Source: Rhizobiaceae bacterium
Lineage (GTDB): Bacteria; Pseudomonadota; Alphaproteobacteria; Rhizobiales; Rhizobiaceae
DNA: 43,436 bases
Assembly (NCBI GenBank): GCA_905339215.1
Contig: CAJPFN010000120.1
Coordinates: 1 to 43,436, forward strand
Reading direction: 5' to 3'
In this document: piece by piece, positions 25,678-34,211 of the stretch
Layout of the letters: every line of letters begins with the position of its first letter
How positions within the stretch are numbered: the stretch's first letter is position 1
The notes under the pieces: generated by a model
The model's database searches: none
What the model was told of the DNA's origin: nothing
What the model saw: only the letters and a program-made list of their open reading frames with translations
Translations under genes and position numbers: made by a program

Positions 25678-26430
25678 ATGAAACTCGGACTGTCTGTCCG
25701 GGGGATAGGCTACCATGTTGCGGCTTGGCGGCACCCCGATGTTGATCCGCGCAGCGAGATGGGCTTGCCGCACTATCTTGCGGCAGCCCGCACAGCCTAG
25801 CGGGGACTTTTCGATATGATCTTCTTCGCGGATGGCGTTGCAATCCGCGAGAATGCCGGGGAGGAGCAGGCGCTGTCAGGATTCAGCACCCTAGCGTGGT
25901 CCGATGCGGAGGCGCTCAATTTCAGTCTGAAGGAGCAGATCGACATCGACATTCGCTACGAGCACGCGACCGAGTTCATCGACGTTGTGCTTGGGTTGTG
26001 GGACAGCTGGGATGACGACGCCCTCCTGTTCGACAAGGTCGGCGATGTTTCGAATTACGACGTTGACGATCCCCTGCCTCAGGTGGAGAATCACAGGATT
26101 CAGAGCATCGGCAAGGCGATGCCGGAGCAGGCGCGCAACGAACACCTAACCATTCGCCAGCCTTACGAGAAGGTAGCGAACGGGCGCGGTCATCTCTCGC
26201 TCGTGGGAAGTGCAGAGCAGGTAGCGGACACTCTCGTCCACTGGTTTGAGCGAGGGGCCTGCGATGGGTTCAACGTCGCGGCTCCTTACCTGCCCGGCTC
26301 CCTGGACGACTTCGTAGATATCGTAGTGCCGATCCTCCAGGATCGGGGTGTATTCCGCGGCGAATACGAGGGTGTGACGCTACGTGAGAATCTTGGACTT
26401 AAGTACCCGCATAGCCGGTATGCACACTGA
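25678..26430 (+). pseudogene. Broken NtaA/EmoA-type flavin monooxygenase
   Basis: The remains of a luciferase-like FMNH2-dependent monooxygenase start at ATG 25678 (MKLGLSVRGIGYHVAAWRHP). Codon 41 is TAG (25798-25800) inside the otherwise intact block ARTA-stop-RGLFDMIFFADG; GAG to TAG explains it. After that only parts are left: SDAEALNFSLKEQ, RYEHATEFIDVVLGLWDSW and the C-terminal block LVGSAEQVADTL through FRGEYEGVTLRENLGL. About 200 of an expected 450 residues are missing in at least two internal deletions. It sits between the binding-protein and ATPase genes of the transporter, so it was once part of that operon. Confidence 0.85.
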
Positions 26431-26487
26431 GGGAAACTTTGGAGCCAGCCGTGGCGCATGGCGCCGCACGGTCGAGCAGGATATGCA

Positions 26488-27495
26488 ATGAAGACGAAAC
26501 TACGACTAGACCAAGTTGCCAAGAGCTACGGATCCGTCCGGGCGCTGCGGCCAACCACCCTCGACGTACCAGAGGGAGAATTTCTGACGCTTCTTGGCCC
26601 CTCCGGTTCAGGGAAGTCCACGCTCCTGCAGATACTCGCCGGGCTCACGGCCTGCGACCACGGCGACGTCTGGATCGATGGCCGCCTGTCCACCGATACG
26701 CCGCCGCACGACCGTGGCATCGGCCTGATCTTCCAGAATTATGCGTTGTTCCCGCATCTCACGGTTGCGCAAAACATCGCCTTCCCGCTTGAGATGCGCC
26801 GCCTGCCGCGTGCCGAGATCGACCGGCGTGTCGCACGGATGCTTGAGGTGGTGCAACTGCCGCATGTCGGTGACCGACTTCCCCGTGAGCTTTCCGGCGG
26901 CCAGCAGCAGCGCGTGGCCTTTGCCAGATGCTCGGTATACGAGCCCTCGATCATCCTGATGGACGAGCCGCTTGGCGCACTCGATAAAAGGCTGCGTGAC
27001 GACATGCAGACGGAGATCAGGCGCCTACACAAGGAATTAGGAGCGACCATCCTCTACGTAACGCACGATCAGGAGGAGGCGATGGCAATGTCCGACCGCA
27101 TTTGCCTGATGAACGATGGCGGCATCGCGCAGTTGGGAACGCCGTCCGAGATCTACTTCCGCCCGCGCAGCGTCTTCGCCGCGGAGTTCGTCGGTCACGC
27201 CAACTTCATTGCTCCCACACCCGCCAGCGCGACCAGCAAATGTATGGTACGGCCTGAAAACATCCGCCTCCTGAGGGAGGGGGAAAAGGCTGACACGGTC
27301 GTCGACGCGATTCTGGAGGATACGATCATGCTCGGCGCGTTTAGCCGACACGTTGCAAGGCTCATTACCGGAGAGCGGTTGGTCGCCGTCAACTGGAGTG
27401 ACGAAAAGGGCGCACCGCATCATCCGGGCGAGACCGTTCGCCTTGGTTGGGATGCGTGCAACACGGTCCACCTAGCTGCGGAAGTCGGGCGATGA
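26488..27495 (+). CDS. ABC transporter ATPase (PotA-like)
   Basis: The protein has 335 residues. Walker A GPSGSGKST, Q-loop FQNYALFPHL, signature LSGGQQQR, Walker B IILMDEPLGALD and the switch histidine in YVTHDQEEA are all present; the C-terminal 90 residues form the TOBE-like regulatory domain of the spermidine/putrescine/iron import ATPases. The start at 26488 has an AGGA upstream; the frame extends ten codons further. The stop overlaps the permease start (ATGA), so the two are translationally coupled. Confidence 0.95.
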   Translation: MKTKLRLDQVAKSYGSVRALRPTTLDVPEGEFLTLLGPSGSGKSTLLQILAGLTACDHGDVWIDGRLSTDTPPHDRGIGLIFQNYALFPHLTVAQNIAFPLEMRRLPRAEIDRRVARMLEVVQLPHVGDRLPRELSGGQQQRVAFARCSVYEPSIILMDEPLGALDKRLRDDMQTEIRRLHKELGATILYVTHDQEEAMAMSDRICLMNDGGIAQLGTPSEIYFRPRSVFAAEFVGHANFIAPTPASATSKCMVRPENIRLLREGEKADTVVDAILEDTIMLGAFSRHVARLITGERLVAVNWSDEKGAPHHPGETVRLGWDACNTVHLAAEVGR

Positions 27496-29294
27496 CGGTG
27501 ATCGCAACCGAGTTGCCGGCGACCAGAGCCGACAGGCGCCTGCTCGCCCGCTATCTGCCGCTTGTTCCTGCGGTGGCCTTCCTGGCCATCGTCTTCGTGA
27601 TTCCGGTCGCGCAGCTCCTCTTTCTCAGCTTTTTTGACAACAAGGGTGTACCGACCGTCGCGCATTATGAGCGCCTAGTCGCCAACACGACCTATTTCCA
27701 GGTTGTGCTGAATACGCTGAGCTATTCGGCCTGGACGACGCTGTTCTGCATCGTCGGCGGCTATCCCATAGCATACCTGATCGCGACCATCTCCGCGCGC
27801 CACCGCAATCCGCTGTTGATTTGGATCCTGGTGCCTCTTTGGACCAGCTTCCTGGTGCGTGTGCTCGCCTGGATGGTGATCCTCGGAGCTCAGGGCGTGA
27901 TCAACCGGACATTGCTCTCGCTTGGGTTGATCGAGCGGCCTTTGGACCTGATCTACAATTTCTTCGGTGTCATGGTCGGCTCGGTCCACGCTCTGATGCC
28001 GATCGCCATCCTCATGATGCTGTCGGTGATGTTGAACATCGACCGCAGCCTGTCGAGCGCCGCAAGCACGCTCGGCGCGCGTAAGTCGATGGCCTTCTGG
28101 CGGGTCTATTTCCCGCTTTCTCTGCCGGGCGTCGCGGCCAGCGGTCTCATGGTCTTCGTCACGGCACTCGGCTTCTTCATCGCGCCGCAGCTCCTCGGCA
28201 GCCCATCCAATATCATGCTTGCGCAGCTCATCATCGTCCAGCTCGAGGAGGCGCTCAACTGGGAGTTCGCGGCGGCGCTGAGCGTCGTGCTCCTCGCGGC
28301 AACCATTCTGGTCGTTGTCGTCTTTGATCGTACGCTCGGCCTCTCCAGCCTGACAGGAGAAGTTCGTGCAGGCGCCAGCACCCGCAAGGGAGGGTTAGGC
28401 AGGCTGTCCGGCGACCTGGGCCGGCAGCTTGTCTCCGGCATCGGATGGGGATCTGTCTATGCCGGCATGTTACTCGGCAAAATCCTGCCTTACCGCCGCC
28501 GGCGTCTCGGGGAGGAACGCCGACCGTTCCTGTGGATCCTCGGCCTCATCGGCATAGCTTTTCTCGCGCTGCCTACCTTCTTCCTCATTCCCATCTCGGT
28601 CTCGGAAAACCGGTTCCTTGCTTGGCCGCCTGAAGGCTTCACGTGGCAGTGGTACCAGATCTATTTCTCGTCCGCGATCTGGGTTGATGCGACTTTTCGT
28701 TCGATCGGCGTCGGACTTGCAACGGCTGCGCTATCGATGGTCCTGGGCGTGCCGGCGGCCTTCGTGCTGGCCCGTCAACGGGTCATCGGGAAGAGCGTTA
28801 TTATCAGCCTGATGCTTCTGCCCATGGTGCTTCCCCACATCATCGTCGCCGTGGGTCTTTTCTATCTATACGCCAAGGTTGGTCTCGTCGGCACGAACAT
28901 CGGCCTCATCATAGGCAATACGATCTTCTCGCTGCCCTATGTGGTGATCACTGTTATGGCGGTGCTGCGAAACTACGACGAGCGGCTCGACCAAGCCGCC
29001 TGGACGCTGGGCGCGACCCGCGGCGTTGCCTTCCGGCGCATCACCCTGCCCCTTCTCAAGGCGGGGATGGTGACGGCGTTCCTTTTCGCATTCGTCAAGG
29101 CGATGGATGAGCTGGCGATTGCACTCTTCGTCGCCGATGCGGGAACGCCGCTACTGCCAAAGCAGCTCTGGCAGGAAATGAGCTACAAGATCGATCCATC
29201 GCTCGCCGCAGTCTCGACGCTCATCCTGGTGATCGTCGGGCTGTCCATCGCCATCGTCCAGATCCTGAACAGCTTTGGCGCCAAAAGGAGCTAA
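27492..29294 (+). CDS. Fused double permease of a polyamine-type ABC importer
   Basis: The 600-residue protein holds two permease halves. Residues 1-300 resemble PotB, with an EAA-type loop (AASTLGARKSMAFWRVYFPLSL near residue 200); residues 345-600 resemble PotC, with a second EAA loop (AAWTLGATRGVAFRRITLPLL near residue 500). About 12 hydrophobic helices are seen. In most members of this class the two permeases are separate genes; here they are joined by a basic linker (RKGGLGRLSGDLGRQL) with no internal stop. The start codon overlaps the ATPase stop. Confidence 0.92.
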   Translation: MTVIATELPATRADRRLLARYLPLVPAVAFLAIVFVIPVAQLLFLSFFDNKGVPTVAHYERLVANTTYFQVVLNTLSYSAWTTLFCIVGGYPIAYLIATISARHRNPLLIWILVPLWTSFLVRVLAWMVILGAQGVINRTLLSLGLIERPLDLIYNFFGVMVGSVHALMPIAILMMLSVMLNIDRSLSSAASTLGARKSMAFWRVYFPLSLPGVAASGLMVFVTALGFFIAPQLLGSPSNIMLAQLIIVQLEEALNWEFAAALSVVLLAATILVVVVFDRTLGLSSLTGEVRAGASTRKGGLGRLSGDLGRQLVSGIGWGSVYAGMLLGKILPYRRRRLGEERRPFLWILGLIGIAFLALPTFFLIPISVSENRFLAWPPEGFTWQWYQIYFSSAIWVDATFRSIGVGLATAALSMVLGVPAAFVLARQRVIGKSVIISLMLLPMVLPHIIVAVGLFYLYAKVGLVGTNIGLIIGNTIFSLPYVVITVMAVLRNYDERLDQAAWTLGATRGVAFRRITLPLLKAGMVTAFLFAFVKAMDELAIALFVADAGTPLLPKQLWQEMSYKIDPSLAAVSTLILVIVGLSIAIVQILNSFGAKRS

Positions 29295-29302
29295 GGCGGC
29301 CG

Positions 29303-29827
29303 ATGACGAAGCCGAACCATGCAGCTAAGAGCGCGCAGATTGCGCCTTTCTGGGAAGTGTTGGGGGAAAGGCCGATCGGCTTTACGGTGCTGACCGCTGC
29401 GGGGGATGAGCCTGTCGGTTTCGTCGGCCTCTCCGTGGCGCATGTGAGTGCCGACCCGCCGCTTCTTTCGGCCGCACTCGGCCCGGGAAACAAGGCTTTT
29501 GGGCCGATCCGTCGATCCGGAGCGTTCGCCGTCAACTTCCTCTCGTCCCGAGACGACGCGATCGCCCGGACCTTCATGAAGAAGGGAGCATCGGCTGCGG
29601 AGCGCTTCCGGCCCGACGATTGGGAGACCCTGGCGACCGGTTCGCCAACATTGTCAACCGCGGCCGGCGTTTTCGATTGCGTGGTGGAACGCGTGGTCGA
29701 GCTCGATCATGCCAAGCTTCTGGTCGGCCGCGTCGTCGCATCGCGGACAGGCAAGGGGGGCGCGCCGCTGGTGTTCTTCCGCGGCGGATTAGGTGTTATG
29801 GCCATTCAGCGATCCAAAGATGCGTGA
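29303..29827 (+). CDS. Flavin reductase (FMN reductase-like domain), probable partner of the monooxygenase
   Basis: This is a 174-residue flavin-reductase-fold protein (HpaC/NtaB type): RPIGFTVLTAAGDEPVGFVG, then the FMN/NADH region PPLLSAALGPGNKAFGPIRRSGAFAVNFLSS. It would reduce FMN with NAD(P)H and hand FMNH2 to a luciferase-like monooxygenase such as the one at 30717-32078. It is shorter than the NtaB of Chelatobacter as I recall it (about 320 residues) and lies eight bases after the permease gene. It is the last gene of the transporter operon. Confidence 0.88.
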   Translation: MTKPNHAAKSAQIAPFWEVLGERPIGFTVLTAAGDEPVGFVGLSVAHVSADPPLLSAALGPGNKAFGPIRRSGAFAVNFLSSRDDAIARTFMKKGASAAERFRPDDWETLATGSPTLSTAAGVFDCVVERVVELDHAKLLVGRVVASRTGKGGAPLVFFRGGLGVMAIQRSKDA

Positions 29828-29869
29828 TCGACCGAAAAGGCTGGAAAGACAGGTCCAGCGCGTTGAGCA

Positions 29870-30543
29870 TCAGCGAGCCTTACGAGAGCTCTCGCTGTCG
29901 CGGGTGTAGATCTCCGTAACGGCGCCGCGATTGATCTCGCGAATCTGATCGAAATGCTTCTGGATATGAGCCAGCACGTAGGCGGCGCATTCCTCTTTCT
30001 TTCTCTCGGTGAGAAGCGTGGTCATATACAGATGCTGTCCGTGGCTCAGGCGGCGCGCTCACAAGTCGATCCCTCGTGCGAAGCGAATCCGTTCGGAGTT
30101 TGACCGCACCGTCTTCAGGAGTTCCTCATTCTGCGACAAGCCGACGAGGCGGAGGTGAAACTCCTCGTCCAATTTCAGCATCTCGCCAGCCGAGATTTCT
30201 TCGCTATCGTCCTGTTCCAGCAGAAAGTCACGCAGGGCGGCGATCTCTTCGTCGGAAGCACGCTGGCAGGCGAGGCGCGCGGCGGCCTGCTCCAGGAAGG
30301 CGCGCAGTTCGTAGAGGTCGAACAAAGTGTTCGCCTCCAGCACACGCGCGAAGAAGCCCTTGTTTGCCGTGGTGGTGAGAAATCCCTCGGTGGCGAGACG
30401 GTTCAAAGCCTCACTGAGCGGCGTGCGGCTCACTTTGAGCTGCGCCGCGAGTTCGACCTCGTTGATCCGTTCGCCCGCCTAAAATGATAGGAAACCGCCT
30501 TTTCCTTGAGCCGGTCTTAGAGTCTCGCGGCGCTGGTCACCAC
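29870..30543 (-). pseudogene. Broken GntR (FCD) regulator of the monooxygenase region
   Basis: On the minus strand a continuous GntR protein can be followed: SAARL-stop-DRLKEKAVSYHF, a one-base loss, AGERINEVELAAQLKVSRTPLS, then the FCD effector domain to RFARGIDL-stop-ARRLSHGQHLYMTTLL and on to the end at 29870. The lesions are TAA at 30519-30517 (where the paralogue has Tyr), a frameshift near 30478-30482 and TGA at 30061-30059. The paralogue at 34212-34928 shares VYDR, PGERINEVELAA and VSRTPL. The regulator is dead, so neighbouring genes are either unregulated or controlled by the paralogue. Confidence 0.85.
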
Positions 30544-30569
30544 CGGCGTATGGAACGGCGGGGCCGCTT

Positions 30570-30587
30570 CTACAGTCGATCCTGTAG
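30570..30587. promoter_or_regulatory. Palindrome upstream of the broken gntR
   Basis: CTACAG-TCGATC-CTGTAG is a 6-bp perfect inverted repeat with a 6-base centre, 27 bases upstream of the pseudogene start. It may be the former autoregulatory operator of that GntR protein. Confidence 0.3.
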
Positions 30588-30662
30588 TTCGCGAATGATT
30601 GCTGTGGGCCACCGGGCGCCTTCGCCTCCCCTCGTCGCCGACACCATCCTATGCAGCGGCTT

Positions 30663-30684
30663 CTTGGGGATATACACCCCCAAG
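30663..30684. terminator. Hairpin downstream of ntaA
   Basis: CTTGGGG (30663-30669) and CCCCAAG (30678-30684) form a 7-bp stem with an 8-base loop in the gap between the broken gntR and ntaA stop codons. No clear T-run follows on either strand, so it is a weak terminator candidate at best. Confidence 0.3.
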
Positions 30685-30716
30685 GGTGGTTCGCCTGTCT
30701 CGGCTGCTATCTCTGC

Positions 30717-32078
30717 TCAAGATGGTTTCGCCACAGAATTCTTCGGCCGCGCCAGGCCGAGACGGTCCCGCAGCGTAGAGCCCTCGTACTCGGTACGAAA
30801 AAGGCCGCGGCGCTGAAGTTCCGGCACCACGAAATTGACGAAGTCGGTCATGCTTTCGGGCAGGTAGGGAGGCAGGATGTTGAAGCCATCCGCAGCTCCC
30901 TCATATACCCACTGCTCGAACTGGTCGGCTATCTGCTTCGGCGTGCCCCAAAGGCTGCGGTGGCCGCTCGCGCCGGAAATGTGCTGGTACAGCTGACGGA
31001 TCGTCAGGTTCTCCCGCCGCGCCAGGTTGATGATCACGTCGCGTCGGCTCTGTGATCCCTTCGCCTCGGGCAGGTCCTCGGGCAGCGGCCCATCTATGTC
31101 GAACTGTTTTAGGTCGATCTCGCCCAGAAGGTCCGACAACATGAACAGGCCGAAATCAGGCGGAACCAGATTGCTGACCGTCTCATACTTCGCCTTCGCT
31201 TCAGATTCCGTCTCTGCGACGTAGACCACCACGCCAGGCAGGATCTTCAAGCTATCGCTCGACCGGCCGTACTTGGCCATGCGCCCCTTAACGTCCGAAT
31301 AGAAGGCCTTGCCGTCGGCAAGGGTCTGCTGCGCCGTGAAGACAACTTCCGCCGTGCGGGCGGCGAGCTCTTTGCCGGGTTGGGAGGAGCCTGCCTGCAC
31401 GATGACAGGATGACCCTGCGGCGGGCGCGGTACGTTAAGCGGGCCGCGCACCTTGAAGTGCTCTCCTACGTGATTGATGAAATGGATCTTGTCGCTGAGC
31501 CCATATTGCCCCGCCAGCTTGTCGCGAATGTAGGCGCCATCCTCGATGCTGTCCCAAAGCTTGAAGACAACGTCGATGAATTCCTCCGCGCGGGCGTAGC
31601 GGTCTCCGTGTTCGACATGGCTGTCACGCCCGAAATTATGTGCCTCTGCGAGATTGGCCGATGTGACCACATTCCATCCCGCGCGGCCATTGCTGATGTG
31701 ATCCAGCGAGGCAAACAGGCGCGCGATCGTATAAGGCTCATTGTAGGTCGTCGTCGCGGTGGTCACCAGACCGATGTGCTCGGTGACCATCGCGAGCGCT
31801 GCCAGGAGCGTGAAGGGCTCGAGAAGGCGCTTCGGCTCGGCCGCCATCAGCGCTTCTTTGGAGCGGTCCTGCTTTTCGGCACTGCCTTCGTAGGCGGCGA
31901 TGCTGTCTGCCAGGAAGCAGAAGTCGAGCTTACCCCGCTCGGCCGTGCGCACAACCTCGGCGTAATAGCGGATGTCCGCCGCGCGCTTTGGTTGAGCGCT
32001 TGGGTAGCGCCAACCGCCATAATGGACCCCTGAGATCTGGAACAGGAATCCCAGATTCATCTGCTTGTCCGCACCCAT
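30717..32078 (-). CDS. ntaA: NtaA-type nitrilotriacetate monooxygenase (FMNH2-dependent oxygenase component)
   Basis: The protein has 453 residues from ATG 32078 (AGGAG upstream), the length I recall for NtaA of Chelatobacter heintzii. It has the NtaA/SnaA/DszA pattern: MNLGFLFQISGVHYGGWRYP, AERGKLDFCFLADSIAAYE, NGRAGWNVVTSANLAEAHNF, GHPVIVQAGSSQPG and the C-terminal FRTEYEGSTLRDRLGLARP. The enzyme uses FMNH2 and O2 to cleave nitrilotriacetate to iminodiacetate and glyoxylate. NTA as substrate is inferred from resemblance; EDTA or a related chelate is possible. The reductase partner is probably the gene at 29303-29827. Codons upstream of 32078 are open but not family-like. Confidence 0.88.
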   Translation of the reverse strand: MGADKQMNLGFLFQISGVHYGGWRYPSAQPKRAADIRYYAEVVRTAERGKLDFCFLADSIAAYEGSAEKQDRSKEALMAAEPKRLLEPFTLLAALAMVTEHIGLVTTATTTYNEPYTIARLFASLDHISNGRAGWNVVTSANLAEAHNFGRDSHVEHGDRYARAEEFIDVVFKLWDSIEDGAYIRDKLAGQYGLSDKIHFINHVGEHFKVRGPLNVPRPPQGHPVIVQAGSSQPGKELAARTAEVVFTAQQTLADGKAFYSDVKGRMAKYGRSSDSLKILPGVVVYVAETESEAKAKYETVSNLVPPDFGLFMLSDLLGEIDLKQFDIDGPLPEDLPEAKGSQSRRDVIINLARRENLTIRQLYQHISGASGHRSLWGTPKQIADQFEQWVYEGAADGFNILPPYLPESMTDFVNFVVPELQRRGLFRTEYEGSTLRDRLGLARPKNSVAKPS

Positions 32079-32239
32079 CTTCGCGATCTCCTGTCCCTTT
32101 ATGTCTGTCTGACACCAATTGCCATACAGCGGATCCGAACGATCTGCAACAAATGAATATTGATTGCAATTCAGAAGTGTAGACAGGTTGATCGGCGTGA
32201 GTGAGAGCGTGCCCGAGGCTATTCGTACAGCGAGCCGTC
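32079..32239. promoter_or_regulatory. Upstream region of ntaA
   Basis: On the minus strand this holds the leader and promoter of ntaA. A TGAAT...ATTCA inverted pair lies at 32154-32173. Next to it, 32166-32186 resembles a stretch at 36724-36744 (19 of 21 bases, opposite orientation) starting CTGTCTACACTT. No clear sigma-70 promoter stands out. Confidence 0.35.
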
Positions 32240-33374
32240 GAGGCAAGCGCACAGGATGTCGCGATCGTGTGGGGGCGGCACTGTAGGACTGGCGATAGCC
32301 TACGGCATCCTCAACCTCGGACTCTCGGTGGGTCCGCTTTGACGGATACGATTCCGCCTATCGTGCCTCACGCGGAAGTTTCGCCCTCGTGTGGGCCAGG
32401 CCAAAAGTGTTGGCGCACCCTCCTATGCTCGCTGGACTCAGGTGTCCATCGGCTTTTGGACGAGGTTTGCAAAGGAGCTTTCGGACGTCTGGGCTCGAAC
32501 TTACTATCGGTACTTCGACGCGGGCGAGTTCGCGCGAAGGCTGGCCGTGCTGGAGCGGCATGCACTCGAACCCGGTGCCGATGGTGGCAGCAGACGAGTT
32601 GTGGAGGATTTTCCCTGCCCTCGGACCTTCGATGGCGGGGGCCAGCTTTTTGCCACGCGGCGGCAACGTAAACTCACTCCAGCCTTACCACGCCCTGATT
32701 GCCGCTTTCTGCAGGCTCGGCGGGAACTATCTCCCAGGTACGCCTGTCACGAAGATTGGCCGCGACGGCGCTGGCTTCGCGATCGTGGCGGATGACGAGT
32801 GAACGACCGCGCAGACGGTCGTCGTCGCCGCCGGCCTCGAGACCCGCCGGCTGGGCGCCCAGATCGACCTGGACATACCCGTCCGGCCGCAGACAGGCCA
32901 AGTCATCGTCACGGAAAAGGCTGTTCCGTTTCTGCCGCAGCCGATCTCGACCATCCGCCAGACGGATGAAGGCGGCGTGATGCTGGGCGATTCCGTCGAG
33001 GAAAAGGGTACCGACGACGCGACCATCCCGGGAGTCCTCAGCGTGACCGCGGCGTGACCGCGGCACGGGCGGTGGCGGCGTTCCCGGTGATCGCATGGCT
33101 CGCCGTGGTGCGCAGCTGGGCAGCTCTGCGGGTCATGTCGCCCGACGGGCTGCCGATATACCAGCAATCCTCCACCAATCCCAGGAACCTTCGCCTGCGC
33201 ATGCCACAGCGGCGTCACGCTGGCGGCGGCTCATGTGCGCACCCTTGCGCGTCAGATCGTCGACGGCCGCCCTCTCAGGACTTGCCAGCTCCTTCGACAC
33301 TGCGAGGTCCGATGTTCGAGCAGCTTGAGTGGAAGACGGCGGAGATAACCTTCACCTCCGAAGCCAGGCAGTGA
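32240..33374 (+). pseudogene. Remnant of a DAO-family FAD oxidoreductase (HcnC/OoxB-like)
   Basis: Pieces in several frames align in order: DVAIV then GGGTVGLAIAYGILNLGLSV (FAD motif), SAYRASRGSFALVWAQAKSV, TRFAKEL, ADELWRIFPALGPSM, LPRGGNVNSLQPYHAL, then after TGA (in DDE-stop-TTAQTVVVAAGLETRRLG) RPQTGQVIVTEKA and finally GLPIYQQS and CACHSGVTLAAAHVRTLARQ. This is the flavoprotein subunit of the hydrogen cyanide synthase/opine oxidase/D-hydroxyproline dehydrogenase group. At least three frameshifts and one nonsense codon make it non-functional. Confidence 0.75.
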
Positions 33375-33385
33375 GTCGGCAGGGA

Positions 33386-33604
33386 AGGCGACAGCGTTGC
33401 CGCCGCACTAATAGGCGGGCGTGCGGGTCTGGCGGACGACGCCCGTCAGCGGCGCAGAACGCTCCGCTTTCTGCATGATCCGGCGCCTGCTTCGACTGCC
33501 TCGTCGTGATCGACGGGACCGACAGCCGGCAGGCCTGCCCGACCCTCCTTCGCGAAGGCATGGCTGTGGAGCGGCAGTCCGGGCGGCGGGAACCTGTGCG
33601 ATGA
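33386..33604 (+). pseudogene. Remnant of a (2Fe-2S) subunit (HcnA/SoxA-N-like)
   Basis: GDSVAAALIGGRAG is followed in another frame by RRTPVSGAERSAFCM and then by CFDCLVVIDGTDSRQACPT, LLREGMAVERQ. These match the small ferredoxin-like subunit of HcnABC/opine oxidase complexes, with part of the cysteine cluster (normally C-x-M-G-x-C-x-x-C) deleted around 33478-33490. The end overlaps the next ATG by ATGA, the original operon spacing. Confidence 0.65.
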
Positions 33605-33942
33605 CGGAGAACGGTGTTTTCGACGTCGTCGTCATCGGCGCCGGCCGGCTGATGCCGCCACGGCGCCTACCGCTGCACGATTTGGCGCAGCCATCTTGCT
33701 TCTCGACGAGGGCAGGGAGCCGGCTGGCAAATCTATCGCAATGTCGGAGGGAGTTCGACCCGATTGCGGCGGATCCTCGGCGGCGACTACACGAAAGGTC
33801 TGGAGATCGTCGCGACCGGCGCTCATGAGCGGCCCTTTCCGATCGAGGGCTGGGATCCGCCCTGCGTCATGGCGGCCGGCGCAGGCTGGTCAACCGTAGC
33901 CTCCAGGATCTGCCGGTCCAGGGCAAGCCGGTGACAGTGAAG
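33601..33942 (+). pseudogene. Remnant of an FAD/NAD(P) subunit (HcnB/OoxA-like)
   Basis: It begins MTENGVFDVVVIGAG, the FAD motif of the second flavoprotein subunit, loses frame, and continues as ILLLDEGREP, then after a large internal deletion LEIVATGAHERPFPIEGWD and PPCVMAAGAG. These are the expected blocks of the HcnB/OoxA family in the right order. Less than a quarter of the gene remains. Confidence 0.65.
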
Positions 33943-34211
33943 CTCCTGCTGAGCCGCTGGCGATGCGCTAATCGGAAATGTGAGGCGATATCCAGGCTGA
34001 TTGGGCTAACCCTTTCCATGGACGGTTCTCCCTCATGTGACTTTCGACAGCCACACTTTGGCACATTGCGATTCCGGGAGCGGAGGCCGTCCACCATATC
34101 AGGTCATTGCCAAAAGATTAATCTCCTCCATCTGTACACAAAGCGATCCACTGGATATCCTACAATTCCCTATGCCGTTCTGATTCCTAATTAGCAGGTT
34201 GCGAGGAACGC
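33943..34211. other. Intergenic region upstream of gntR
   Basis: The left part has no recognisable coding content. The right part (34100-34200) is more AT-rich and should carry the gntR promoter. No clear operator is seen. Confidence 0.4.

Noticed and set aside
24866-25843. 325-codon minus-strand frame opposite the binding-protein gene
   Set aside because: The plus strand encodes a Tat-exported binding protein with a normal signal peptide; the reverse frame shows no domain.
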